Source of the DNA: Anaerococcus lactolyticus ATCC 51172
Lineage (GTDB): Bacteria > Bacillota > Clostridia > Tissierellales > Peptoniphilaceae
Assembly: GCF_000156575.1 (NCBI RefSeq)
Contig: NZ_GG666049.1
Location: 53,241-117,240, forward strand
Reading direction: 5' to 3'
DNA length: 64,000 nt
Both the position numbers and the translations under genes were made by a program. The notes under the pieces are model-generated. The model saw only the letters and a program-made list of their open reading frames with translations, was not told the origin of the DNA and made no database searches. Below, piece after piece: positions 17,365 to 26,447 of the stretch. Every line of letters begins with the position of its first letter. Position 1 is the first letter of the stretch.

Positions 17365-18062
17365 CTTTCCCCCTTTATAAAAGCCTTGGCAAAGATTATA
17401 TCTTCTGTAGTTGTCATCTTGATATTAGAGTATTCTCCCTCAACTATCTTTACTGGCTCATCTCTGTCAAAAAATTCAAACAACTGACTGTCGTCAGTGA
17501 TTTTTGCTTCAGATTCAAAATATTTCTTATAAAGACTTTTTATAAGTCTTGTGTCAAAGCCCTGCGGCGTTTGGATGTTGTAGACAAATTCCCTATTTGG
17601 AGTGAAGTCTACCTCGCCATTTTCATTTGCCACCTTCACCGTATCCTTTGATTTGGTTGCAGAAATCGCTGCCTTGTAGGTTTCCATTTCCTTTAAAACT
17701 CTCAAAAAAAGACCCCTAGATGCAAATGGTCTTACTCCATCGTGGCTTAAAACCAAGTCTGAATCAGGATTTAGGGCAATTAGTCCATTATAAGTTGATT
17801 CTTCTCGGCTAGCACCACCTGCGACCATTTTTATTCTAGGATCTCTAAAAAGAGATAAAATCTCAGTCGCAAGGGAGAAGTCTTCCTCCCTTATAACCAA
17901 GATTATCTCGTCAAATTCTTCTATACTTGTTACAGTTGTTAGGCTTAATTCTAGGATTTTTTTACTACCTATTTCTAGATAAGGCTTGTTTATTTCTAAA
18001 CCCATCCTAGTTCCTGAACCTGCTGCTGTTATTACAGCTGATAAAAATTTTCCTTTATACAT
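17361..18062 (-). CDS. ispD: 2-C-methyl-D-erythritol 4-phosphate cytidylyltransferase
   Basis: A 233-residue nucleotidyltransferase transferring CMP to methylerythritol phosphate. The N-terminal A-A-G-S-G-T-R-M-G binds CTP; S-H-D-G-V-R-P-F and Q-T-P-Q-G-F are typical, as is the late T-T-E-D-I. It immediately precedes ispF with a four-base overlap, and follows yacL with an eight-base overlap, the common Firmicutes order. Confidence 0.96.
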   Translation of the reverse strand: MYKGKFLSAVITAAGSGTRMGLEINKPYLEIGSKKILELSLTTVTSIEEFDEIILVIREEDFSLATEILSLFRDPRIKMVAGGASREESTYNGLIALNPDSDLVLSHDGVRPFASRGLFLRVLKEMETYKAAISATKSKDTVKVANENGEVDFTPNREFVYNIQTPQGFDTRLIKSLYKKYFESEAKITDDSQLFEFFDRDEPVKIVEGEYSNIKMTTTEDIIFAKAFIKGER

Positions 18063-19152
18063 CTTCCGCCCTTACAAAAATCATCCTGCCTGCTGAGGTC
18101 TGAAGTACTGATGTGACCTTGGCTTTGATGGTCTGATCTATGAGGTCCTGACCGTCTTCAACAACAACCATAGTCCCATCTTCAAGATAGCCCACACCTT
18201 GGTTTTTACCCTTACCTTTTTTAATAACTTCTATTTCCATCTTCTCGCCTGGGATTACCACTGGTTTTAGGGAATTGGCAAGGTCATTGATATTAAGGAT
18301 TGGAATACCCTGAACATCTGCTACCTTGTTTAGGTTATAGTCGTTGGTAAATACCTTGGCCCCAAGATCTAAAGCAAGTTTGAGAAGTTTTGCATCTACT
18401 TCTTTGATATCTTTGTAGTCCTTGTTTAGTACTGTAAGCTTGATTTTTTTTGATTCCTTAATCTTATTCATTATATCAAGCCCCCTCCTACCTCTTTCTC
18501 TTTTGAGGTCATCAGGAGAATCTGCTATGTGTTGGAGTTCTTCAAGGACGAATTCTGTTACGATTAGTTCCCCTTCTAGGAAGTCTGTATTTATGATATC
18601 CAAAATCCTACCGTCAATTATAACTGATGTATCAAGGACCTTAGGACTTGCTGTTAAGTTTGACCTGTCAAAAAATTCTCCGCCATCTTTTTTGATTTCC
18701 TTGGACCTAGTCACAAGGGCAAGGAGGTCTTCAGAATTTTTGTAGGCTAGCTTCCATCCTAAATAACCAAAACCAATATATAATAAAATAGATAATAGCA
18801 CAAAAAATGAATTTCCCATGAATGGTAGGGATAATTTGGTTAGTGGTGTGGATACTAGGGTTGCTATCAAAAATCCTAAGATGATTCCTATAACGCCTAT
18901 GACCAGGTTGGCAGCAGGTAGTTTGCTTACTCTTTTTTCAAATATCGAAAGGCTCGCTGTGGCACGTTTAGCTATAGGATCTGTTGCAAAATAAAATATT
19001 AGTGCAAATAGAGCTGATGAAATGACTTTTGCCCACAGAATTAATTTGCCGCTATTAGGGACAAACCCAAAAGCGGCGTTAACTATTCCGAAGACTACTA
19101 TGCCAAGAACAGCTCCGATTAGTATAAAAACTAATCTGATTACTCTTTTCAT
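18055..19152 (-). CDS. yacL: PIN/TRAM-domain membrane protein (YacL family)
   Basis: A 365-residue protein with about four N-terminal membrane segments (residues 5-140), a PIN-like nuclease domain (about 172-285: V-L-D-T-S-V-I-I-D-G-R-I, later E-L-Q-H-I-A-D-S and V-F-T-N-D-Y-N-L) and a C-terminal TRAM domain (about 300-362). The acidic PIN residues are intact, so RNase activity is possible, but function in this family is not settled. Lies directly downstream of carD, as in Bacillus and Clostridia, and upstream of ispD. Confidence 0.92.
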   Translation of the reverse strand: MKRVIRLVFILIGAVLGIVVFGIVNAAFGFVPNSGKLILWAKVISSALFALIFYFATDPIAKRATASLSIFEKRVSKLPAANLVIGVIGIILGFLIATLVSTPLTKLSLPFMGNSFFVLLSILLYIGFGYLGWKLAYKNSEDLLALVTRSKEIKKDGGEFFDRSNLTASPKVLDTSVIIDGRILDIINTDFLEGELIVTEFVLEELQHIADSPDDLKRERGRRGLDIMNKIKESKKIKLTVLNKDYKDIKEVDAKLLKLALDLGAKVFTNDYNLNKVADVQGIPILNINDLANSLKPVVIPGEKMEIEVIKKGKGKNQGVGYLEDGTMVVVEDGQDLIDQTIKAKVTSVLQTSAGRMIFVRAEDV

Positions 19153-19174
19153 AAAATCTCCTTATATTTATAGA

Positions 19175-19654
19175 CTATAATCCGATTGATTCGTCTATCA
19201 TTTTCTCTGCTTCTTCTTTTTCTAGAGAACCTGCCATGACAAGCTCACTAGCAAGGATACGCCTTGCCCTATTTAGAAGTTTTTTCTCAGTTGTTGAAAG
19301 TCCTTTGTCACTGTCTAGGATAGCTAGATTTCTAACCATTTTTGCTATTTCAAAGATATCGCCAGTCTTTAAAATTTCTTGGTTGTCCCTATATCTCTTG
19401 GTCCAATTAGAATTCATTTCAGTTGGCTTATCGTCAAGGATGGCTAGAACTTCTAATCCCTCTTCCTTGCTGATAATAAATCTAATATTAGCATCTTTCA
19501 TGTTATCCGCAGGAATTGATATGTCCATCTCGCCTATAGGCATTTTTAGGATATAATACTCCCTTTCTTCACCCATAAATTCAATCTTTTCAACTGCATC
19601 AATAACCCCTGCACCGTGCATTGGATAAACTATCTTGTCGCCTACTTTAAACAT
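19175..19654 (-). CDS. carD: CarD-family transcription regulator
   Basis: A 159-residue CarD/CdnL/TRCF-RID protein that binds RNA polymerase β and stabilises open promoter complexes. The N terminus M-F-K-V-G-D-K-I-V-Y-P-M-H-G-A-G-V-I is diagnostic, and the C-terminal helical domain includes a W-x-x-R-Y-R-D-N motif. The second of two adjacent ATG codons (19654) is five bases from AGGAGG and is preferred over the first (two bases). It heads the isoprenoid-metK operon. An extended -10 (TGGTATAAT, core at 19681-19686) lies just upstream. Confidence 0.95.
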   Translation of the reverse strand: MFKVGDKIVYPMHGAGVIDAVEKIEFMGEEREYYILKMPIGEMDISIPADNMKDANIRFIISKEEGLEVLAILDDKPTEMNSNWTKRYRDNQEILKTGDIFEIAKMVRNLAILDSDKGLSTTEKKLLNRARRILASELVMAGSLEKEEAEKMIDESIGL

Positions 19655-19680
19655 CATAACCTCCTGGGTTTCCTACTTTT

Positions 19681-19690
19681 ATTATACCAT
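19681..19690 (-). promoter_or_regulatory. extended -10 promoter of the carD operon
   Basis: On the minus strand TGGTATAAT, about 27 bases upstream of the carD ATG; no convincing -35, as is usual for extended -10 promoters. Confidence 0.6.
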
Positions 19691-19746
19691 AACTTTGAGA
19701 TTACGCTTATGCTAATCGTTTACTATATCACATTAGAAGTGGTATT

Positions 19747-20643
19747 TCAATCAATTATGCCAGTTTTCATGTTAATTCTTTTGCCGATTACTTCTATCGT
19801 ACAGTCAGTAGTCTTGCCTCCAAATTCTCCATCAAGAGACCAAGAAACTTCTTTTTCGGTTTTTATCCTTATTTTTTTAACCTGCCTTTGGATTACCAAA
19901 TCGCTAGATTCACCAGTTGTTAAGGACTGGATAATCGTATTTAGGTCAACTATGGATTCTGGTTTTTTAACCAGGGTTACCTCAAAAACTCCATCAGTAA
20001 GACCGACCTTGTCATCAAAGAGGTTAAAACCTCCTACAGATACAGAATTTGATACCATAAAGTGAATAAATTCGCCTTTGATTAGCTCATCATCAAATTC
20101 AATTTCTGCCTTATAAGATTGCATAGATTGGATTGGCAAAAGTTGTTTGATGCCTTCTACGATGTAGGCGGAACGACCCAATATATTTTTTACATCTTGG
20201 TCGGTCGAAAAACTAATGTCCGAAAGGGCACCGAAGGCTGCTACATAAACAAAATACTTATCGTCAATTTTGCCTACGTCTATCCTTTTTACCTTGCCCC
20301 TAACAGCTGTTTTTGTTGCCTTTTCTATGTCTGATGAAATATTAATTGTCTTTGAAAAATCGTTGGTTGACCCTGTTGGGATATAGGAAATAATTGGATC
20401 TATATCTGCCTTAAGGGCACCAGAAACAGCTTCATCAAGAGTTCCGTCCCCACCAGATATTAAAATTTCCTCAAAGTCCTTACCATATTTTTCGACAATT
20501 TCCCTGCAATCGCCAGATTTTTGGGTGGCGTAAACTGTAGGAAATATTGACTTTGAAGATAGGTATTCGATTATCCATGACAACTTGTCATTAATGGCCC
20601 TTTGGCCGGAGTTTGGATTGTAGATAAATAGTATTTTTTTCAT
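19747..20643 (-). CDS. diacylglycerol/lipid kinase family protein (DgkB/YegS-like)
   Basis: A 298-residue lipid kinase. It has I-Y-N-P-N-S-G at the N terminus, the nucleotide-binding G-G-D-G-T-L-D-E-A-V-S-G near residue 65, and P-T-G-S-T-N-D-F. Such enzymes phosphorylate diacylglycerol, recycling it after lipoteichoic acid or glycolipid synthesis, at the cytoplasmic face of the membrane. The S-L-D-G-E-F-G near the end is typical. It is a single gene 90 bases from carD and transcribed in the same direction. Confidence 0.92.
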   Translation of the reverse strand: MKKILFIYNPNSGQRAINDKLSWIIEYLSSKSIFPTVYATQKSGDCREIVEKYGKDFEEILISGGDGTLDEAVSGALKADIDPIISYIPTGSTNDFSKTINISSDIEKATKTAVRGKVKRIDVGKIDDKYFVYVAAFGALSDISFSTDQDVKNILGRSAYIVEGIKQLLPIQSMQSYKAEIEFDDELIKGEFIHFMVSNSVSVGGFNLFDDKVGLTDGVFEVTLVKKPESIVDLNTIIQSLTTGESSDLVIQRQVKKIRIKTEKEVSWSLDGEFGGKTTDCTIEVIGKRINMKTGIID

Positions 20644-20717
20644 ACTTTCAATTCTTTCTTTTCTATTTTATATTTGAGGGTCTTAAATTCGTGTTAAATT
20701 TGAATATTTCCTCAAGT

Positions 20718-21350
20718 TTATGGTTTTTGACTGAAAATTTCACCATCAGTCTTATTAAATATTATAAAGCCCCTAGTTTTTTTACCATCAGGGCTTCCAT
20801 TTTTTGCGATTTCTATAAGCCTATCATTTTTTTCTAGGTCTTTTATCGGGCAACCTGGCCTATAGAGCAGGTATGAAGCCTCTGGATTTAATCCTAAGGC
20901 GAAATCCACATGGTAGTAGATGTCATCATAGGCACCTAGCTTGCTTGTGATTTTAAAATCCTTAAGGCTAAGCTCATAGGTATACTCGTCTATTGCTCCA
21001 GTGATTTCAAAAGCTCCTTCAAATTCAGATGAATGGATTTCTTCGCCATGGTAATAAAGCCAAGCTTTGTCTGTTAAGCCATAGTCCTTGCCATCAGAAG
21101 CAATTTTACCAAAATAATCTCCCCTAAAAGTACCGTCATTTTCAAAGATGACCTTGGTCTGACCAGTATTTTCGCCATAGGTCCTAGTTAAGGTCTGCCC
21201 CTTTAATTTTTCGTAAAACAAATCTTTTATTTGTTTTAAATCAGAAGCTTGCTTGGTTGATTCTTGGTTTTGACTTATATCTTGATGGGGATTTGCTCCA
21301 ACACAACCTGTTAATGCAAGTAAGGCTAAGATTAGTAAGCTTTTAATCAT
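20718..21350 (-). CDS. lipoprotein of unknown function
   Basis: A 210-residue exported protein. The signal peptide ends in L-T-G-C (Cys16), a clear lipobox. The mature part has a K-G-Q-T-L-T-R-T-Y-G stretch followed by F-E-N-D-G-T-F-R-G-D-Y, resembling the β-rich repeats seen in many Firmicutes surface lipoproteins (DUF6287-like), but I cannot assign a family firmly. Overlaps the DUF4256 gene upstream by four bases. Confidence 0.75.
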   Translation of the reverse strand: MIKSLLILALLALTGCVGANPHQDISQNQESTKQASDLKQIKDLFYEKLKGQTLTRTYGENTGQTKVIFENDGTFRGDYFGKIASDGKDYGLTDKAWLYYHGEEIHSSEFEGAFEITGAIDEYTYELSLKDFKITSKLGAYDDIYYHVDFALGLNPEASYLLYRPGCPIKDLEKNDRLIEIAKNGSPDGKKTRGFIIFNKTDGEIFSQKP

Positions 21351-21886
21351 ATTTGTATATAAACTCTAAATCCCCTGTCTTTATAATAAGATTCTGGGCT
21401 ATTATAATATACAAAAACCCTATCAAAACGCCTACCAGCAAAGAGAGCGCCACCTTTTGCCCTGATATCTTCTGGAGTTTTTATCCACGAAGTTGTTTTT
21501 GTATCAAAAGTTGCAATTTCAGCAAGGGCGATATATTTATCTTCGCTTAAGAGTTTTATTCCAAATTCTCCGATTTCTTCCTCAACAGAAGATGCTGGAG
21601 GATTTTCCTTCCTTGCTTGTCTAGCTTTTTTATCATAGCAAAGGCTTCTTCTACCAGTTGGGCTCTTATCTGCCAAGTCAACATAGACAAGGCCCTTAAA
21701 AATTTCCAAATCTACTAGGTCTGGCTCGCCACCCGTTTCTTCCATGGCATAAATTGCATCATATAGGTCGGGATCATTTAAAATAGAAGACTTGACAAAG
21801 TCCCACTTGATAGATGGATGTCTGTCCATGTTTTCCTTAAATCTCTTTTCTAGCTTATCAATAAATTCTTTATCGTGATTTTCCAC
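21347..21886 (-). CDS. DUF4256 family protein
   Basis: A 179-residue cytoplasmic protein matching the DUF4256 pattern throughout: R-F-K-E-N-M-D-R-H near the start, E-E-T-G-G-E-P-D-L-V, S-P-T-G-R-R-S-L-C-Y-D, F-D-T-K-T-T-S-W-I-K-T-P and G-G-A-L-F-A-G-R-R. Biochemical function is unknown. It overlaps the next gene by four bases and follows the YgbA-like gene by none (end of one, start of the other at 21886). Confidence 0.9.
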   Translation of the reverse strand: MENHDKEFIDKLEKRFKENMDRHPSIKWDFVKSSILNDPDLYDAIYAMEETGGEPDLVDLEIFKGLVYVDLADKSPTGRRSLCYDKKARQARKENPPASSVEEEIGEFGIKLLSEDKYIALAEIATFDTKTTSWIKTPEDIRAKGGALFAGRRFDRVFVYYNSPESYYKDRGFRVYIQI

Positions 21887-22182
21887 TAGTTTCTCCTTAT
21901 ATTTTCTAGTAAGTGCCTAAGTGCTACACCTGGTGCATAAAAAATCATGCGAGGTCCGGCGTATTTCATTACCTTCTTGATCATCGTCCTATGATTTTTG
22001 TCATAGCAATGAATTTTACACGATGAACAAAAGGGCTTGTCATCCCCATGAGGGCAAAGGGCAAGTCTTTTTGCCGCATAGGCTTTAAGACCTGCTCTTT
22101 CGTGGTCTTCATCCTTGTGTTTGTCGTAGTAGAGGTCAATCATGAAATCTACTAGACCCAGACTTCTATCAGACTTTTTCAT
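21886..22182 (-). CDS. YgbA-family protein (nitrous-oxide-stimulated promoter family, PF11756)
   Basis: A 98-residue cysteine-rich protein. L-C-P-H-G-D-D-K-P-F-C-S-S-C-K-I-H-C-Y supplies four cysteines and two histidines, a likely metal or Fe-S site, followed by V-M-K-Y-A-G-P-R-M-I-F-Y-A-P, the family signature. In Enterobacteria the relative ygbA responds to nitric oxide. Here it is embedded in a small operon with a DUF4256 gene and a lipoprotein gene, so its role is unclear. Confidence 0.88.
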   Translation of the reverse strand: MKKSDRSLGLVDFMIDLYYDKHKDEDHERAGLKAYAAKRLALCPHGDDKPFCSSCKIHCYDKNHRTMIKKVMKYAGPRMIFYAPGVALRHLLENIRRN

Positions 22183-22469
22183 TCATCATCAGCTTCAGCT
22201 TCTGCAAGTTTTTTAAGAGCCTCCATATCAGTTGGATTTTCAATTCCAGCTTCCTTTAAAAGGTCCATAATCGCATCAGTTGACTCGTTTAATTCCTTGG
22301 CCAAATCTCCCATCTCGTCATCTAGGCTAGGTTTTGGTGTTGGGGCTTTTTGGGGCTCATCAACATAAAAAACCCTGCCTGTTTTTGGGTCAAAACCAAC
22401 TGTTCCTGCTGTGTTGTCTTTTATATCTATATCATTTCTATCTTTATTATCGTTTTTTGCTTCTAACAT
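22179..22469 (-). CDS. small acidic protein of unknown function
   Basis: A 96-residue, strongly acidic protein. Residues 20-45 include G-F-D-P-K-T-G-R-V-F-Y-V-D; the C-terminal half is a predicted helix rich in Glu/Asp/Leu ending E-A-D-D-E. It overlaps the YgbA-like gene by four bases and has a GGAG RBS. I do not recognise it. Confidence 0.7.
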   Translation of the reverse strand: MLEAKNDNKDRNDIDIKDNTAGTVGFDPKTGRVFYVDEPQKAPTPKPSLDDEMGDLAKELNESTDAIMDLLKEAGIENPTDMEALKKLAEAEADDE

Positions 22470-22547
22470 AAGTTCTCCTTATATAAATTATACATTTATT
22501 TTATCATTTTTTACCTATAAATTAAAGCTTTTACATTTTTATTAAGA

Positions 22548-22572
22548 AAATCGCCCCAGCTGGGACGACTTT
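22548..22572 (-). terminator. uvrA terminator
   Basis: On the minus strand TCGTCCC-AGCT-GGGGCGA (with one G-U pair) followed by TTTTC, just past the uvrA stop. Confidence 0.7.
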
Positions 22573-25391
22573 TATTTTAATAATTTTTTGAGATACTTGC
22601 CGGTGTAAGATGCTTTGACCTTGGCAATTTCTTCTGGAGTGCCGGTTGCAACTAAGTTTCCGCCCCCGTCACCACCTTCAGGGCCGAGGTCTATTATATA
22701 GTCAGAAACCTTAATCACATCAAGGTTATGCTCAATTACTACTACCGTATTGTTTTGATCAACCAGCCTATTTAACACCTCTATAAGCTTGTGGACATCT
22801 GCTGTGTGAAGGCCTGTTGTCGGTTCATCTAGGATATAAAGAGTCTGACCTGTAGAAACTTTTGCAAGTTCTGTCGCAAGTTTGACCCTTTGGGCCTCGC
22901 CACCAGATAATTCTGTGGAAGGTTGGCCGATTTTGATGTAGCCAAGACCCACATCGTAGAGGGTTTGAAGTTTCCTCACGATAGCTGGATGATTTTCAAA
23001 AAATTCTATTCCTTCCTCAACAGTCATATCGAGCACTTCTGAAATATCCTTGCCCTTAAATTTCACATCCAGAGTCTCTCTGTTATACCTCTTGCCATGG
23101 CAAACTTCGCAAGGCACGTAAACATCAGGCAAAAACATCATGTCTACCTTGATTGTGCCGTCCCCCTTGCAGGCCTCGCACCTACCACCTTTAACATTGA
23201 AGGAAAATCTTCCCTTTTGGAAGCCCTTCATCTTGGCCTGGTTGGTCATGGCAAAAACGTCACGGATGGCATCAAACACCTTGGTATAGGTCGCAGGATT
23301 TGACCTTGGTGTCCTACCTATTGGGGACTGGTCGATAGCGATTACCTTATCAACTTGATCAAGGCCCTTAATTTTTTTGTGGGCTCCAGCGTGGATCTTG
23401 GACTTGTTTATTTTCCTGGTTGCCATCTTGTATAAAATCTCATTTACCAATGAAGACTTACCAGAGCCTGACACACCTGTTACGGTTGTAAGAATACCAA
23501 GTGGGAATTTTACGTCAATATCCTTAAGGTTGTTTTCAGCCGCACCTATTACTTCTATAAATTTATCAGATTTTCTTCGTTTTTTTGGAACTTCAATTTT
23601 TTTCCTACCTGCTAGGTAGTCACCAGTTAAGGAATCCTTAGAGGCCATAATATCTTCAAGACTGCCCTTGGCAACAATTTCTCCTCCATGAATACCAGCC
23701 CTTGGACCAATATCGACAATAAAATCTGCTGCCCTCATGGTATCTTCGTCATGCTCAACGATTATAAGTGTGTTCCCAATGTCTGTAAGGTTTCTGAGGG
23801 ACTTGATAAGCTTGTCGTTATCCCTCTGGTGGAGGCCAATCGAAGGTTCATCCAAAACATAGGATACACCAACAAGACCTGATCCAATCTGAGTAGCTAG
23901 CCTGATTCTCTGACTCTCACCACCAGAAAGAGTTGAGGCAGTACGATTTAGGGTCAAATATGAAAGACCAACGTCATTTAAAAACCTAAGCCTTCCCTTA
24001 ATTTCCTTAATAATTAGCTCTGCGATTTGTGCCTTCATTTCAGAAAGCTTAAGCTTTTCGAAAAACTCAATTGATTTAGCCACAGAAAGGCGAGTTAACT
24101 CTGAAATATTTTTATCTCCGACTTTTATTGACAAAACCTCTGGTTTTAGCCTATCACCATGGCAAACTCGGCACTCCTCTTCACCCATGTATTCTTCAAA
24201 CTTTTTCTTTTGGGAATCAGAATTGGTCCTCTGATACCTATCCCAAATATTTTGGATGGCACCTTCAAATATTCCCTTGTAGCGTTTTTTGCCCGAAAAA
24301 TGAGAATCAAAAACAAAAGATAAGTCATAATCAGTTCCATACAAAATATCATTAACCAAACCCTCTGGTGCATCTTCAAGAGGCTCATCATAAGAATAAT
24401 TGTAATGGTCTGCTATAGCCCTAACCACCTCATAATAATAAGTTCCCTTGGCAGAACCATTATAAGGGTCAACTGCCCCAGCATTTATCGAAAGACTCCT
24501 ATCAGGCAAAATCAAATCAGGGTCTACCTGGAGGTGAAAACCAAGTCCATTACACTCAGGGCACATGCCGATAGGTGCATTAAATGAAAACATATTTGGG
24601 GTAATCTCAGGCAGGGAAACGTGGCCTTCAGGGCAGGCAAGTTTTGATGATAAAAGCATCTGATCTCCTCCAATTACATCCACAACCACAAGCCCATCAG
24701 CAAGACCGATTACAGTTTCAAGCGAGTCAGCAATCCTCGATTCAATACCCTCTTTCATCTTAATCCTGTCAACAATAACAGAAATATCGTGCTTTTTATT
24801 CTTATCAAGGTCTATATCATCCTCGATTTCATACCTTTCTCCGTCGATAATCACACGAACAAAACCGTCTTTTCTAATATTAGCCAAGGCATTCTTGTGT
24901 TGGCCCTTCTTGCCCCTAATCACTGGCGCAAGAAGCTGAATTTTAGTCCCTTCAGGAAGCTCCATTATTTTATCAACCATCTGGTCAACAGACTGAGCAA
25001 CAATTGGCTTGCCACAAACCGGACAAAAAGCCTCCCCAATTCTCGCATACAAAAGCCTGTAATAGTCATAAATTTCAGTAACAGTAGCCACAGTAGAACG
25101 TGGGTTCCTGTTAGTAGTCTTTTGGTCGATGGAAATAGAAGGCGACAAACCCTCAATCGAATCAACATCAGGCTTATCAATTCCACCCAAAAACTGCCTA
25201 GCATAAGAAGAAAGACTCTCCACATAACGCCTCTGACCTTCGGCATAGATAGTATCAAAGGCAAGGGTAGACTTACCAGACCCCGAAAGCCCGGTAAAAA
25301 CAATCATCTTATCACGAGGGAGAGTAAGATCTATATTCTTTAAATTGTTAGTCCTTGCTCCTTTTATAATAATATTATTATTTTCTTTCAT
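22572..25391 (-). CDS. uvrA: excinuclease ABC subunit A
   Basis: A 939-residue UvrA, the damage-recognition ATPase of nucleotide excision repair. It contains two ABC modules (Walker A G-L-S-G-S-G-K-S-T near 43 and G-V-S-G-S-G-K-S-S in the second half; signature L-S-G-G-E-S-Q-R and L-S-G-G-E-A-Q-R) and zinc-finger cysteines (C-P-V-C-G-K-P; C-E-A-C-K-G-D-G..C-E-V-C-H-G-K-R). The ATG at 25391 follows GAGGAAA; an extra eight codons upstream in frame lack an RBS. uvrB lies upstream on the same strand, but the 0.9-kb repeat R2 separates them. Confidence 0.98.
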   Translation of the reverse strand: MKENNNIIIKGARTNNLKNIDLTLPRDKMIVFTGLSGSGKSTLAFDTIYAEGQRRYVESLSSYARQFLGGIDKPDVDSIEGLSPSISIDQKTTNRNPRSTVATVTEIYDYYRLLYARIGEAFCPVCGKPIVAQSVDQMVDKIMELPEGTKIQLLAPVIRGKKGQHKNALANIRKDGFVRVIIDGERYEIEDDIDLDKNKKHDISVIVDRIKMKEGIESRIADSLETVIGLADGLVVVDVIGGDQMLLSSKLACPEGHVSLPEITPNMFSFNAPIGMCPECNGLGFHLQVDPDLILPDRSLSINAGAVDPYNGSAKGTYYYEVVRAIADHYNYSYDEPLEDAPEGLVNDILYGTDYDLSFVFDSHFSGKKRYKGIFEGAIQNIWDRYQRTNSDSQKKKFEEYMGEEECRVCHGDRLKPEVLSIKVGDKNISELTRLSVAKSIEFFEKLKLSEMKAQIAELIIKEIKGRLRFLNDVGLSYLTLNRTASTLSGGESQRIRLATQIGSGLVGVSYVLDEPSIGLHQRDNDKLIKSLRNLTDIGNTLIIVEHDEDTMRAADFIVDIGPRAGIHGGEIVAKGSLEDIMASKDSLTGDYLAGRKKIEVPKKRRKSDKFIEVIGAAENNLKDIDVKFPLGILTTVTGVSGSGKSSLVNEILYKMATRKINKSKIHAGAHKKIKGLDQVDKVIAIDQSPIGRTPRSNPATYTKVFDAIRDVFAMTNQAKMKGFQKGRFSFNVKGGRCEACKGDGTIKVDMMFLPDVYVPCEVCHGKRYNRETLDVKFKGKDISEVLDMTVEEGIEFFENHPAIVRKLQTLYDVGLGYIKIGQPSTELSGGEAQRVKLATELAKVSTGQTLYILDEPTTGLHTADVHKLIEVLNRLVDQNNTVVVIEHNLDVIKVSDYIIDLGPEGGDGGGNLVATGTPEEIAKVKASYTGKYLKKLLK

Positions 25392-25516
25392 TATTACTTT
25401 TCCTCTCTTATTCAAAATAAGTTATTTTTTTAATTTATATTTTAGTATTTATTGCCATTAAGTAATTATTTTTCTAGTTAATTATTTCCTTGTAATTCTA
25501 TCTTTAATTAAATTTT

Positions 25517-26392
25517 AGTCATTAACATGACCCCTCCGTACCAAGGGGGAGCCCAGGGGGACTTTCCGTATGTCCCCCAACCGGCTCCCCCTTAACCCCC
25601 CTTCCGCTACCCCCTCCAAACGGCCCCTTGGCGGGGAGCATAAGCAGTAGATTTCCTACGGAAATCTTTTTTAGTAGGGTTTACGTCTTTGTTTTGGTTT
25701 TTCTTTTGTCTAACTTTTTAAAATCCCAAGCCTCCTAAAAATTGCAATCTCGTCTGACCTTTGTTTTGCGTTTAAAAATAAGTTCACAGTATTTATTGTT
25801 TTGTGTGTTCATATAAAGCTGTCAGTGCAATTTTTTTGACGGATGCTTGGGATTTTAAAATACTTGGTCTTATGTTTTCAAATTAAAATAACAATAGAAC
25901 TTAGATAAAAAGTAAAACCCACCACCCCTCGCTTCGACCGAAGTGGAGAAGCCTCTAGTCACTTTTATATAATTAATATGGTTTAGGAGTCTAGAAAAAA
26001 TAAAACTAAAGAGTCAACCCCCGTCTAGCAATGTTTGGCGAATCCAAACGAGCCAAGCAACACTGGAACCTCGAAAAAAATCTCCCTTTTATCGAGTAAA
26101 GATTTCTAATCAAGGGTTGCGTTAAGAAAATCGCTTGTTTGAGGCTTTAGCCGAGTTTGCGATTTTTAGCAACCTGAAGATTAGAAATCTGTGTGGATAT
26201 ACGTAAACAATTACGAAGTCATTCCCTCTACTAAAGAGGTTTGCCGTAGGCAAACTTCCCCTTCCGCACTCCGCTTAAGGAGCCGTCTGGGGGTGTAAGG
26301 AAAGGGAGGGTTCGGGAGGGAAGCGATGAGGGACCATACGGAAGGTCCCTTAGCGTCCCTCCCGATTACGGAGCAGCCACGTAAATGGCTGA
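25517..26392 (-). repeat. R2: reversed copy of the structured repeat family
   Basis: Same element as R1 but in opposite orientation, between uvrB (stop) and uvrA (start). From the left: GTCAT-TAAC-ATGAC; two-tier stem (outer 25543-25553 with 25583-25593, inner 25556-25562 with 25572-25578); AGATTTCC-TAC-GGAAATCT with T run (about 25649-25673); palindrome C 25714-25860; a copy-specific extra stretch (about 25865-26025); the GTTTGGC hairpin near 26031; hairpin B about 26100-26190; GTTTGCC-GTA-GGCAAAC; right two-tier stem (outer 26312-26321 with 26356-26365, inner 26330-26335 with 26344-26349); and CAGCCA..TGGCTG (26374-26391). The outermost TTAATCC motif is not visible in this copy. Confidence 0.88.
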
Positions 26393-26447
26393 GTTTTTCT
26401 ATTTTACAAAATAATTCTTATCAAAAAATAGTTTTGAAAAACTTTTT

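Noticed and set aside
24789-25343. 184-codon plus-strand frame opposite uvrA
   Set aside because: Complete overlap with the well-conserved uvrA coding sequence; shadow frame.
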